Positions 4,313 through 10,623 of a stretch of DNA of 10,919 bases are shown here, piece after piece; position 1 is the stretch's first letter; each line of letters opens with the position of its first letter. Location: contig JAFWUX010000031.1 in the NCBI GenBank assembly GCA_017523995.1, positions 1-10,919 of the forward strand. The letters run 5' to 3'. The notes beneath the pieces are model-generated. The model was not told the DNA's origin and did not search any database. It worked only from the letters and a program-made list of their open reading frames with translations. A program made the position numbers and the translations under genes. The DNA is from Oscillospiraceae bacterium. GTDB lineage: Bacteria > Bacillota_A > Clostridia > Oscillospirales > Ruminococcaceae.

Positions 4313-5362
4313 ATGAAAATCAAAAGCTATGATGAAGTTGCAGCAAGTGTGCTGTCGCCGGAATACGTGCTTGCAAACGGCATTCCCTATGATGACCTTT
4401 GCGGTGAATTCTACTGGAACAGCAAAGGCAAGTATTGTTATGATCAGCAGTTCGACAAACCGATGGACGAAGGAGGCAAGCCGTTCACCGGTATCGCCTA
4501 TGAACTGGATGATAACGGTGCGCTCATTGGTTATAGAGAATTCGATGACGGCTGGGAAACCGGCGGTACGAATGTGGCGTTTTATCCGTCCTTCCGGCTG
4601 AGGAGATATACAGATTATTCCGAAACCGGACAATATACGATCGCATGGCATGAGAACGGCACTGTCAGTTTTCTGTGTATCCATCACCGGAAAACCAGAC
4701 CGGAATACTTCATTGCAAAGCAGTATGACGAAAACAGGAAGATTCTGGAACAGCGAATTCACGCTGAATATGATTTCACATATCAGTATGACAATCCAGA
4801 TACTGCGTATGAAGTCAGATTCCATAAAAACGGGATGTTCAAGCGCATCAAAAAAATCAATCTGACAAGTGAAGATTTTTACGATTATTATGAGTACGAT
4901 GACAAGGGCTTCCCCACAAAATGCGGCGTGAATCCGAATTATGCACCGGCGTATCTTTCGCCTGAAAAGTACAAAAAATCATTCTCGATCAAAACAATTG
5001 ATAAAACATTCCGTGAAGAAAAAGGCGTATTGAAATATGCTTATGGGAAAGACGGCAGCCTGTACACATACTCCGGAAGACTTTGTGTTATGCACCCGGA
5101 CGGCTGGATTGAAAAGATCCTGCAATATCATAACGGCGTTCTGCTTGGCGGACCGCAGTGCATCTACTATGCAAACGGCAAATTGAAAGAAGAGTACTTC
5201 ATCGAAAAAGGAAGGATCTACGGCGAGCATATCCGCTGGTACGAATCCGGAACGGTTCGTGATGCTGTGATCTTTTCCAAGACAAACGGCACACAATACC
5301 GTATCACGTTTGATGAAAAGGGAAATGTTACCGGTCATCGCGGGAGATTATATGAAAGATGA
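4313..5362 (+). CDS. MORN/YwqK-like repeat protein
   Basis: A 349-residue soluble acidic protein without signal peptide or membrane segment. It carries short beta-hairpin repeats of the MORN_2/YwqK kind: GIAYELDDNGALIGYREFDD near residues 60-79 and, near the C-terminus (about 275-320), CIYYANGKLKEEYFIEKG followed by YGEHIRWYESGTVRDAVIF. The middle is richer in Tyr and Asp, with diverged repeats such as YEVRFHKNGMFKRI and YYEYDDKGFPTKCG. Such repeats build elongated beta sheets and bind partners; the YwqK group is named as an antitoxin/immunity family, though function is rarely proven. ATG at 4313 was chosen for AGGAGGTG about 9 bp upstream; the frame is open back to 4187, but that would start inside tRNA-Ser. 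No toxin gene lies beside it. Confidence 0.75.
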   Translation: MKIKSYDEVAASVLSPEYVLANGIPYDDLCGEFYWNSKGKYCYDQQFDKPMDEGGKPFTGIAYELDDNGALIGYREFDDGWETGGTNVAFYPSFRLRRYTDYSETGQYTIAWHENGTVSFLCIHHRKTRPEYFIAKQYDENRKILEQRIHAEYDFTYQYDNPDTAYEVRFHKNGMFKRIKKINLTSEDFYDYYEYDDKGFPTKCGVNPNYAPAYLSPEKYKKSFSIKTIDKTFREEKGVLKYAYGKDGSLYTYSGRLCVMHPDGWIEKILQYHNGVLLGGPQCIYYANGKLKEEYFIEKGRIYGEHIRWYESGTVRDAVIFSKTNGTQYRITFDEKGNVTGHRGRLYER

Positions 5363-5397
5363 AACCGGTTTGAAATCAATGCCTTTCAAAGCAAACG

Positions 5398-5437
5398 CAC
5401 CGCGCAGAATCACAAGTCTGCGCGGTGTTGTTTGTTT
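5398..5437 (+). terminator. Terminator after the MORN-like gene (convergent, probably bidirectional)
   Basis: An 11-bp GC-rich stem, CACCGCGCAGA (5398-5408) with TCTGCGCGGTG (5417-5427), 8-nt loop, then TTGTTTGTTT. It lies between the plus-strand MORN gene and the minus-strand repeat gene, and the reverse reading (CGTTTGCTTT after the stem) is also T-rich. Both arms recur exactly at 7029-7059. Confidence 0.88.
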
Positions 5438-5452
5438 CTGATTGAAGTGCAA

Positions 5453-5489
5453 TGCTTTGATCAGATTCGTCGCATCCCGGATCAAAGCA
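5453..5489. repeat. Inverted repeat over the LRR gene stop codon
   Basis: TGCTTTGATC (5453-5462) and GATCAAAGCA (5480-5489) are perfect 10-bp complements around 17 nt. The stop codon of the minus-strand gene (5484-5482) lies in the right arm. There is no T-run, so the separate terminator at 5398-5427 is the likelier transcript end; this stem may protect the mRNA 3' end. Confidence 0.55.
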
Positions 5490-6945
5490 AAACGGAAAGA
5501 TATTTGCAGTCAAAGAGTTTTCTGCCGGAATTGTTTCCCTGCTCCCGGAAGGACGCAAGTGCAGCGAGATCCGGCATAGGGATGCGGTTCGTCATGAGCA
5601 CATCGCGCACCCGCCGCAACGGCGGCAGAGTATCTGCAAGCTCCGGCTCTTCCCGCGTATAGCAATATGCCATTGCAATATCATAGACCTGATTCAGCAG
5701 GATGTTGACCTCATCTCTCAAGCCCTGCATCAACGCACAAAACTGCATATATTCTGATTCCGTCAGGTGTTCAAAATCTCCTGCGCTGTAATTCTCCGGC
5801 TCCAACAGGCATTCCGGCACAACCTCTATCAGCGCATAAGCGCCTTCATCAAGATAGCCGCTGCCGTCAACAAGCGCCCACATTTTCCTTGCAAGCGGCC
5901 GAAAATCGCGCGCGGGATACATCGCCAAAAGAAAGCGTTCCGTACACATGATTGCATAGACCACACGTCCAATCTTCGTACACTGCAGCATTTCCCGATA
6001 GAAGGCAGCCGCTTCCCCTTCAGGATCAGCCGCAGTACCGGCTTTCGTTCCGACAAAGGCATCTTTGCATTCGCAGCCTGCCGGGATATGCACATCCGTG
6101 AGCACACTGCAATCCAGAAACGCAGCGCATTCGATGCTTTGCAGATGCTCCGGCAGGTCGATACCAGTGAGTTCAATGCAGCCGGAAAAGGCAAGTGGGC
6201 AGATACGCTGCAGCTCCTCCGGCAGTTTCACACGCTTGAGTGAACGGCAGCCCGCGAACGTCCGGCTGTGCAGTATGCGAATGCTGTGCGGCAGCGTGAC
6301 TTCCGTGAGTGAGACACAACCGGCAAAGGCATTCCAGTGGATTTCCCGTAGCGTGTCCGGAAATGTTACGCGCATCAGTGCGCTACAGCCCGAAAATGTA
6401 TCCTGCCGAACGGTTCTGAGACCGTGGGGAATCGTGATTTCACAAAGGGCCGTGCATCCGGCAAAGGCATCAGGTGAAATGCAAGTGATGCTGTCCGGAA
6501 GCACGATTTCCCGGAGCGCAGCACAGCCGGAAAAAGCGCCCTGCAGGATGCTCTCCACACTGTTCGGAAGAATAATGCGTTCCAGTCTGCAACAGCGGAA
6601 AGCGTCTTCTCCGATCATACGTACGCCGTGCGGAACAAGGTACTCCGTGCGCGTGCTGCCCGGCGGGTAGGCAACGAGCTGTGCGTCTTTCTTATCATAT
6701 ACCACGCCATCAATGCTCTCATAGTTCGGGTGATCGGGGTGCACCTCATAGCGCGCAATTTCCGGACATCTGCAAAACGTCCAGGGTGTGATTTTTTTGA
6801 GTGCCGGCAGGATCACGATGCTGACCGGTGATTTGCAGCCGGAAAAGGCATCTGCACGGACGCGCCATACACCCGGCGGCAGCACCACGCGGCTGTCTGT
6901 ACCCGTGTAGCGGACAAGTGTGTCTTTTTCCATTTCAAAATCCAT
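5482..6945 (-). CDS. BspA-type leucine-rich repeat protein (LRR_5), cytosolic
   Basis: A 487-residue protein. Residues about 20-300 are tandem repeats of about 23 residues with the Treponema pallidum/BspA LRR pattern AFxGCxxLxxIxLPxxLxxI, for example AFAGCTALCEITIPHGL and TFSGCSALMRVTFPDTL; about eleven repeats can be counted. This fold makes a solenoid for protein binding. Many BspA-like proteins are secreted, but this one has no signal peptide, anchor or sorting motif, so it is predicted to be cytosolic. Residues about 300-487 form a non-repetitive, mostly helical domain that I do not recognise. ATG at 6945 is preferred over a TTG at 6951 because AAGGGAG is spaced 7 bp from the ATG and only 1 bp from the TTG. 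It has its own promoter and is not followed by another gene on its strand. Confidence 0.9.
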   Translation of the reverse strand: MDFEMEKDTLVRYTGTDSRVVLPPGVWRVRADAFSGCKSPVSIVILPALKKITPWTFCRCPEIARYEVHPDHPNYESIDGVVYDKKDAQLVAYPPGSTRTEYLVPHGVRMIGEDAFRCCRLERIILPNSVESILQGAFSGCAALREIVLPDSITCISPDAFAGCTALCEITIPHGLRTVRQDTFSGCSALMRVTFPDTLREIHWNAFAGCVSLTEVTLPHSIRILHSRTFAGCRSLKRVKLPEELQRICPLAFSGCIELTGIDLPEHLQSIECAAFLDCSVLTDVHIPAGCECKDAFVGTKAGTAADPEGEAAAFYREMLQCTKIGRVVYAIMCTERFLLAMYPARDFRPLARKMWALVDGSGYLDEGAYALIEVVPECLLEPENYSAGDFEHLTESEYMQFCALMQGLRDEVNILLNQVYDIAMAYCYTREEPELADTLPPLRRVRDVLMTNRIPMPDLAALASFREQGNNSGRKLFDCKYLSVLL

Positions 6946-6967
6946 GTTCAAGCTCCCTTTTTTCTCT

Positions 6968-6996
6968 ATTATATCTTATAAAAATTCAAATGTCAA
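6968..6996 (-). promoter_or_regulatory. Perfect promoter of the LRR gene
   Basis: Minus-strand TTGACA (6996-6991), 17-bp AT-rich spacer, TATAAT (6973-6968), 22 bp upstream of the start codon. Every consensus position matches, so strong constitutive expression is expected unless an operator that I cannot see is present. The 5' leader would be very short. Confidence 0.88.
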
Positions 6997-7019
6997 TATT
7001 ATAGGATCTTATGAAAGAT

Positions 7020-7059
7020 TTGAACAAACACCGCGCAGATCAAAGAAGTCTGCGCGGTG
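7020..7059 (-). terminator. Terminator of the five-gene operon
   Basis: Stem of 11 bp (7029-7039 with 7049-7059), 9-nt loop. On the minus strand it is followed by TTTGTTCAA and begins 10 bp after the DUF188 stop codon. Both arms are identical to those of the terminator at 5398-5427; the plus side is also T-rich (GCTTTTTA). Confidence 0.85.
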
Positions 7060-7069
7060 CTGCTTTTTA

Positions 7070-7516
7070 TTATGATTCATCCTTTTCGAGTTTAAGAATA
7101 TGAATCAGTGCATTTTCAAAGTCACGATCCTGCTGCGCTGTTCGTTTAGGTATGCCTTTCATCCGTCTGCCAGCACGACGGTATTTTGCAGAAAATGCGC
7201 GAAATTCCAGTAAGCCGGAGATATTCTCCTCAGTGTACTGTTTTCCGTCCTGATTCAACACAATCGCTTTTCTGCTCAGGCACATTGCTGCAAGACCGTA
7301 GTCCTGCGTAATAACCAGATCACCGGCCTGAACCAGATTCACAAGCCGATAATCGGCACTGTCTGCACCTTTTTCAACGATAATCGTTTCCGCTCTGTCA
7401 TGCTGAATCCGATGCGCAGTATCACAGATAATTGTGCAGCTGATTTCATGTTGTTTCGCAATGCGAACGGTTATTCCTGTTACCGGGCAGCCATCCGCGT
7501 CAATCAGTATCTTCAT
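7070..7516 (-). CDS. YaiI/YqxD (DUF188) family protein
   Basis: A 148-residue protein, full length for the UPF0178/DUF188 family. The N-terminus MKILIDADGCPV carries the conserved DADG (residues 6-9) that places acidic residues at the active-site end of a PIN-like nuclease fold. The stretch GDLVITQDYGLAAMCLSRKA (about 86-105) and the basic C-terminal part RRAGRRMKGIPKRTAQQDRDF are also family features. The molecular function is not established; a nuclease activity is suspected from fold only. It is the last gene of the operon, 9 bp after the PPOX-like gene. Its ribosome site is weak (GGGGA about 13 bp before ATG), so it probably depends on coupling to the upstream gene. Confidence 0.93.
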   Translation of the reverse strand: MKILIDADGCPVTGITVRIAKQHEISCTIICDTAHRIQHDRAETIIVEKGADSADYRLVNLVQAGDLVITQDYGLAAMCLSRKAIVLNQDGKQYTEENISGLLEFRAFSAKYRRAGRRMKGIPKRTAQQDRDFENALIHILKLEKDES

Positions 7517-7525
7517 ATGAAACGA

Positions 7526-7981
7526 TTATTCCCCTTCATATTGTTCACAAATGTAACGGCTGTTCCTTATATCAAAGGTTTCGATATAAGGGACGGCGTT
7601 TTGATACACCCAGCGTTCTATGAAAACCGGTGTGACGACAAATAAACGCTCGTTCTTTAATCCGGTATAGGCATCGAACGAACCTTTGAAGCAAGCCTGA
7701 AAGGCGGCGGTGAAATCCGCATGATCCAATGGATGACCGATTTCTTCACATACGCCTTCGATCTGTATATTATCAATACACAAGGCAACATTTCTATTGG
7801 CTGTGAGCTGATGATACTTCCTCAGCTTCATATCTGTCTGAAAATAAAAAGCCCCGTTCAGCTGTATGGCACTCATCATGCGTGATGAAACGCGGTCATT
7901 TTCAGAGGTTGACAGAACCATTTTTCTCCCCTGCCCGAATTCTGCAAGGAATGCATTGTACTTTTCAAAGAAATTTTCCAT
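7526..7981 (-). CDS. Pyridoxamine 5'-phosphate oxidase-like flavin-binding protein
   Basis: A 151-residue single-domain split-barrel protein of the PPOX-like superfamily. The pattern RKMVLSTSENDRVSSRMMSA, NGAFYFQTDMKLRKYHQLTA and NRNVALCIDNIQIEGVCEEI is typical of the FMN/F420/haem-binding group, with the strand after SSRMMSA and the K-x-x-Q/L region lining the cofactor phosphate. Members act as dimers and may be oxidases, reductases or cofactor carriers; the sequence does not decide which, and flavin is the more likely cofactor in a Firmicute. The ATG at 7981 lies 3 bp after the stop of the acetyltransferase gene, with GAAAGAAAG upstream, so translation is likely coupled. Confidence 0.85.
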   Translation of the reverse strand: MENFFEKYNAFLAEFGQGRKMVLSTSENDRVSSRMMSAIQLNGAFYFQTDMKLRKYHQLTANRNVALCIDNIQIEGVCEEIGHPLDHADFTAAFQACFKGSFDAYTGLKNERLFVVTPVFIERWVYQNAVPYIETFDIRNSRYICEQYEGE

Positions 7982-7984
7982 TTA

Positions 7985-8593
7985 TCACACTTTCTTTCCC
8001 GGTTTCCAGACCAGATTATATCTTGTCACGCCATTTGATGCCGTTTTTGTATTGTAGAGGCAAAAGCCGAGATGCTGATACATTTCGGCGTACTGCTTCA
8101 AATCCGTATCTACGAGAAGCGGAACCTGTTTCTGCTCCGCTGTCTCTTTTGCGAATTTCACGAGCTTAGTTGCATATCCCCTGCCCTGCGCCTTCTGATT
8201 CACGGCAACCATCAGGACATCTATGTGCGGCTTGGATGCATACCGCTTGTTTTCATTCGCAATCTGTTTGATATGCCGGAGAAGTTTCCTGATTTTCCCG
8301 AACGGAAGCCGCATAAATAATCGAAACAGCAGTCTGAACTGCGGAATCACAGGCGCATCTTTGCTGTATTGCAGCCCGATAAAGCCCATGCCATCATCTG
8401 TGGCATACAATGCTTTCGATTCATAGACAAAATCCACATATGCGAACATATACCGCATCACGAGCGGGCAGCGTTCCTCAATATCTCCGAATTCGTGAAA
8501 AAGCTCATTCGTAACGAAGGCTTCTCCAATGATATGCCTTATCTTCCGTAGCTCTTTCTCGGATAGATTTTCTGCATGTTTCATATTTGTCAT
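7985..8593 (-). CDS. GNAT-family N-acetyltransferase
   Basis: A 202-residue acetyltransferase. The acetyl-CoA site is clear: the beta4 strand HIDVLMVAV (about 123-131) followed by the pyrophosphate loop QGRGYA (136-141) and helix TKLVKFAKETAE, then motif B QYAEMYQHLGF (167-177). The N-terminal half (AFVTNELFHEF, MRYMFAYVDFVYESK) forms the acceptor side. Between about 85 and 120 lies a basic insertion (FRLLFRLFMRLPFGKIRKLL), larger than in minimal GNATs. The acceptor substrate is unknown. The ATG at 8593 overlaps the stop of the HEAT gene as ATGA, which indicates translational coupling; a second ATG at 8584 is also possible. Confidence 0.9.
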   Translation of the reverse strand: MTNMKHAENLSEKELRKIRHIIGEAFVTNELFHEFGDIEERCPLVMRYMFAYVDFVYESKALYATDDGMGFIGLQYSKDAPVIPQFRLLFRLFMRLPFGKIRKLLRHIKQIANENKRYASKPHIDVLMVAVNQKAQGRGYATKLVKFAKETAEQKQVPLLVDTDLKQYAEMYQHLGFCLYNTKTASNGVTRYNLVWKPGKKV

Positions 8594-9204
8594 CTTCTTT
8601 CATTCGATTCTGCCGCCTTGATCGCACCTGCACAGTGGATTCTTACCACACGGTTGTCGTCAGTTTCAGATATCTTTTTAAGCTCTGCTATGTAAGGCTG
8701 AATGAACTCCGGTCTGCGCTTACCGAGAACACGGAATATCTCGGGGGCTTCCATTCTTACCTTATCATCAGTATCGTGCAGAAGCCGTTCAAATACCGGC
8801 ATATAGGTTTCATAAATGTCGGGCGTGTTCGTGGCGATATTCTCAGATGCCCAGATAAAGCTCAGTCTGACCTTTGCATCTTCATCAGCGGCAAAGCGGA
8901 ACATATCTTTCAAATATGGTTCGACCAAGTTGTAATCACCGCGTCCGATTCTGCCCATCGCGTTGACTGCGCGTTCCCGCAAGATCGGAACCGGACTATC
9001 AAGAAAGGCGGCGATTTCCGGAACCGCATCTTTGACTGCTAATGGATGAGCAAGTCCCATCTCGCCCAGCAACCAAAGCGCTTTCGCCTGGATTCTCACG
9101 GAATCATGGGCAAGCAAAGACAAAACATAGGGTAAGCTTTCTTTCCATCTTTCTCTGTCCTTTGTCAGTATTCCGAGTTCTTTATAGAGTTCTTTTTCGT
9201 TCAT
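8590..9204 (-). CDS. HEAT-repeat protein
   Basis: A 204-residue all-helical protein with four or five HEAT-like repeats: SVRIQAKALWLLGEMGLAHP (about 35-54), VPILRERAVNAMGRIG (about 72-87), DAKVRLSFIWASENIATNTP (about 108-127), DDKVRMEAPEIFRVLGKRRP and DNRVVRIHCAGAIKAAE near the end. The D-x-x-V-R helix starts are characteristic. Such solenoids act as scaffolds or, in some relatives, bind DNA or phycobilin-type partners; nothing here points to an enzyme. No signal peptide. It starts 12 bp after the methyltransferase stop with a modest AAAGAG ribosome site and overlaps the next gene by 4 bp. Confidence 0.88.
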   Translation of the reverse strand: MNEKELYKELGILTKDRERWKESLPYVLSLLAHDSVRIQAKALWLLGEMGLAHPLAVKDAVPEIAAFLDSPVPILRERAVNAMGRIGRGDYNLVEPYLKDMFRFAADEDAKVRLSFIWASENIATNTPDIYETYMPVFERLLHDTDDKVRMEAPEIFRVLGKRRPEFIQPYIAELKKISETDDNRVVRIHCAGAIKAAESNERR

Positions 9205-9216
9205 TCTTTACTCTTT

Positions 9217-9879
9217 CTATTTCATCTTCTGCTGTTTCTTTTTCCGCACAACAACGCGGAAAAGATACTTGTCGGCAGCATAGCGCGTCATGCGCTCCTC
9301 GCGTAAATATTCGATTTCGAAAGTACTGAACAGTTCGCGGATATCCGCTTCATCAAAGAAGCGTTTGAGGCATCCGTCCTCGTTCAAATACAGATGATGC
9401 TCAATTTCTTCGCCCTGTCCAGCACCGTAATTGACATCGTTGATCGAATTGACGCGGACGAACAGATGCCCGCCCGACATCAGCACGCGTTGAATCTCGT
9501 CCAGAATACGCAGCGTATCCGCTTTGTTGAAATAATGCAGACAGAGGTCTGCAATTACGATTTCAAAGGTGTCATCCGCAAAAGGCAGCCCTTCCAGCAT
9601 ATTCACGCGACTGGTTTCATACACATCCGGCAGATTACTGCGGAGATTGCTGAGCGCGTTTTCAGACTGATCGCAGGCAATAACCTGTTTCCCTTTCTGC
9701 ATCAATGTAAGTGTATCATTGCCGAAGCCACAGCCAAGATCAAGAACCGGCGTGCTACACGCCTGAATGATACTGTCAAAATCGTCCAACCAGTCATCCG
9801 TCTGGATTCTCTGCTCGCTGTGTTCGGCAAAAATCTGCTCCCAGTATGCAAGGGAACGTTTGCTTTCTTCATACATCAT
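9217..9879 (-). CDS. Class I SAM-dependent methyltransferase
   Basis: A 220-residue methyltransferase of the Methyltransf_11/25 type. Motif I is VLDLGCGFG (residues 45-53), which binds SAM. The acidic end of strand beta2 is CD (Asp70), motif II reads GLPFADDTFEIVIADLCLHY (98-117), and the helix ILDEIQRVLMSGGHLFVRVN follows the usual RVL-x-PGG pattern. The C-terminal part (about 150-220) forms the substrate lid. The acceptor is unknown; small-molecule methylation is common for this group. ATG at 9879 was chosen because AAGGAG sits 5 bp upstream; an ATG at 9876 is equally usable and a GTG at 9885 overlaps the ribosome site. It is the first intact gene of a five-gene operon. Confidence 0.92.
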   Translation of the reverse strand: MMYEESKRSLAYWEQIFAEHSEQRIQTDDWLDDFDSIIQACSTPVLDLGCGFGNDTLTLMQKGKQVIACDQSENALSNLRSNLPDVYETSRVNMLEGLPFADDTFEIVIADLCLHYFNKADTLRILDEIQRVLMSGGHLFVRVNSINDVNYGAGQGEEIEHHLYLNEDGCLKRFFDEADIRELFSTFEIEYLREERMTRYAADKYLFRVVVRKKKQQKMK

Positions 9880-10082
9880 ACTCACTCCTTAACAATTCTT
9901 TCTTCATGAGACTAAAATCAAGTGCATTGAGCTTATCATCTTCATAAAGGTCGCCGGCCTTCCAGTCTTTCAGTTCTGTATCCGGTATGCTAAGCAACCA
10001 TTTCTGAAGAAGCACAACATCCATGCGGGATGAATACGAACATCAGTACACAGGTGACGAGAATAGATAATATTTTTTTCAT
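9869..10082 (-). pseudogene. Remnant of a secreted dockerin protein (signal peptide and dockerin out of frame)
   Basis: From ATG at 10082, with AAGGAG 7 bp upstream, the sequence reads a signal peptide (MKKILSILVTCVLMFVFIP) and stops after 30 codons (TAG 9992-9990). In another frame, from about 10024 to TGA at 9869, it reads the C-terminal part of a type I dockerin: DVVLLQKWLLSIPDTELKDW, then KAGDLYEDDKLNALDFSLMK and KELL. Dockerins have two such duplicated segments with a calcium loop D-x-N/D-x-D-G; only the second loop is here, and two loop positions are changed (Tyr and Asp in place of the usual Asn/Asp and Gly). Intact relatives carry an enzyme or binding module between signal and dockerin, so an internal deletion with loss of frame is inferred. 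No identifiable promoter was seen at 10083-10136. The end overlaps the methyltransferase start. Confidence 0.75.
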
Positions 10083-10136
10083 AGTAACGCTCCTTCTATA
10101 TGATCAGGCAACTGTACAGAATAGCTCTCTTTTTTA

Positions 10137-10577
10137 TCATGGGCTGCCCATCCCCTTTCCGAATTCGCTGAACCACCAAAAGATATAGACCACGCTCAGC
10201 ATCCCGAAAAGGCAGCAAACCGCAAGAACAGTCTGCAAAATATCTCCGGCAGATGAAATGCAGCAAAGAACCGTACTGGTGACGGCGATCAGGCCGATCA
10301 CTGCACCGGCAGCTTTCATCTTCTTATCGTATGCCTTCACCGCTTCCCGGATGCCCCATACTGCCAGAAGCAAAACAGCACAGCAAAGAATTGCAATGAT
10401 GACCGCAGGAATCAAATATCCCTGTCGGATACACCACAACCCCAGCACAGGAATCAGATTCAGCAGAGCTGCGTAAAGCAGCACTTCAATGCTGCCAAGC
10501 TTAAAAAAGAATGCTAAGAATATCAGTGCCAATGCAAGCAAATATGGAAGCCAGATATGTGATAACAGAAAGGGCAT
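10137..10577 (-). CDS. Integral membrane protein, unknown function
   Basis: A 146-residue very hydrophobic protein with four predicted membrane helices: about 9-26 (WLPYLLALALIFLAFFF), 29-48 (IEVLLYAALLNLIPVLGLWC), 55-75 (LIPAVIIAILCCAVLLLAVW) and a C-terminal region 88-136 that may form one or two further helices (GAVIGLIAVTSTVLCCISS; TVLAVCCLFGMLSVVYIFWW). A charged loop, REAVKAYDKKMKA, lies near the middle. The start has a strong ribosome site, GGAGG with 7 bp spacing. It follows another small membrane protein gene by 46 bp on the same strand, so the two may be one transcript. I recognise no family and no catalytic residues. Confidence 0.75.
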   Translation of the reverse strand: MPFLLSHIWLPYLLALALIFLAFFFKLGSIEVLLYAALLNLIPVLGLWCIRQGYLIPAVIIAILCCAVLLLAVWGIREAVKAYDKKMKAAGAVIGLIAVTSTVLCCISSAGDILQTVLAVCCLFGMLSVVYIFWWFSEFGKGMGSP

Positions 10578-10623
10578 TGGGATTCCTCCGTTCTGAATGA
10601 ACCACGAAGTATACGGTATATTA

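Noticed and set aside
5767..6670. Plus-strand open frames of 158 and 201 residues opposite the LRR gene
   Set aside because: Repetitive antisense frames caused by the LRR repeats, with no start signals.
5482..6945. DNA-level tandem repeat or CRISPR-like array
   Set aside because: The periodicity is that of codons for 23-residue LRR units; repeats diverge in DNA and there are no spacers.
10083..10160. Terminator after the 10137-10577 gene
   Set aside because: A 5-bp palindrome (ATGGG/CCCAT) is present, but on the minus strand it is followed by an A-run, not a T-run.
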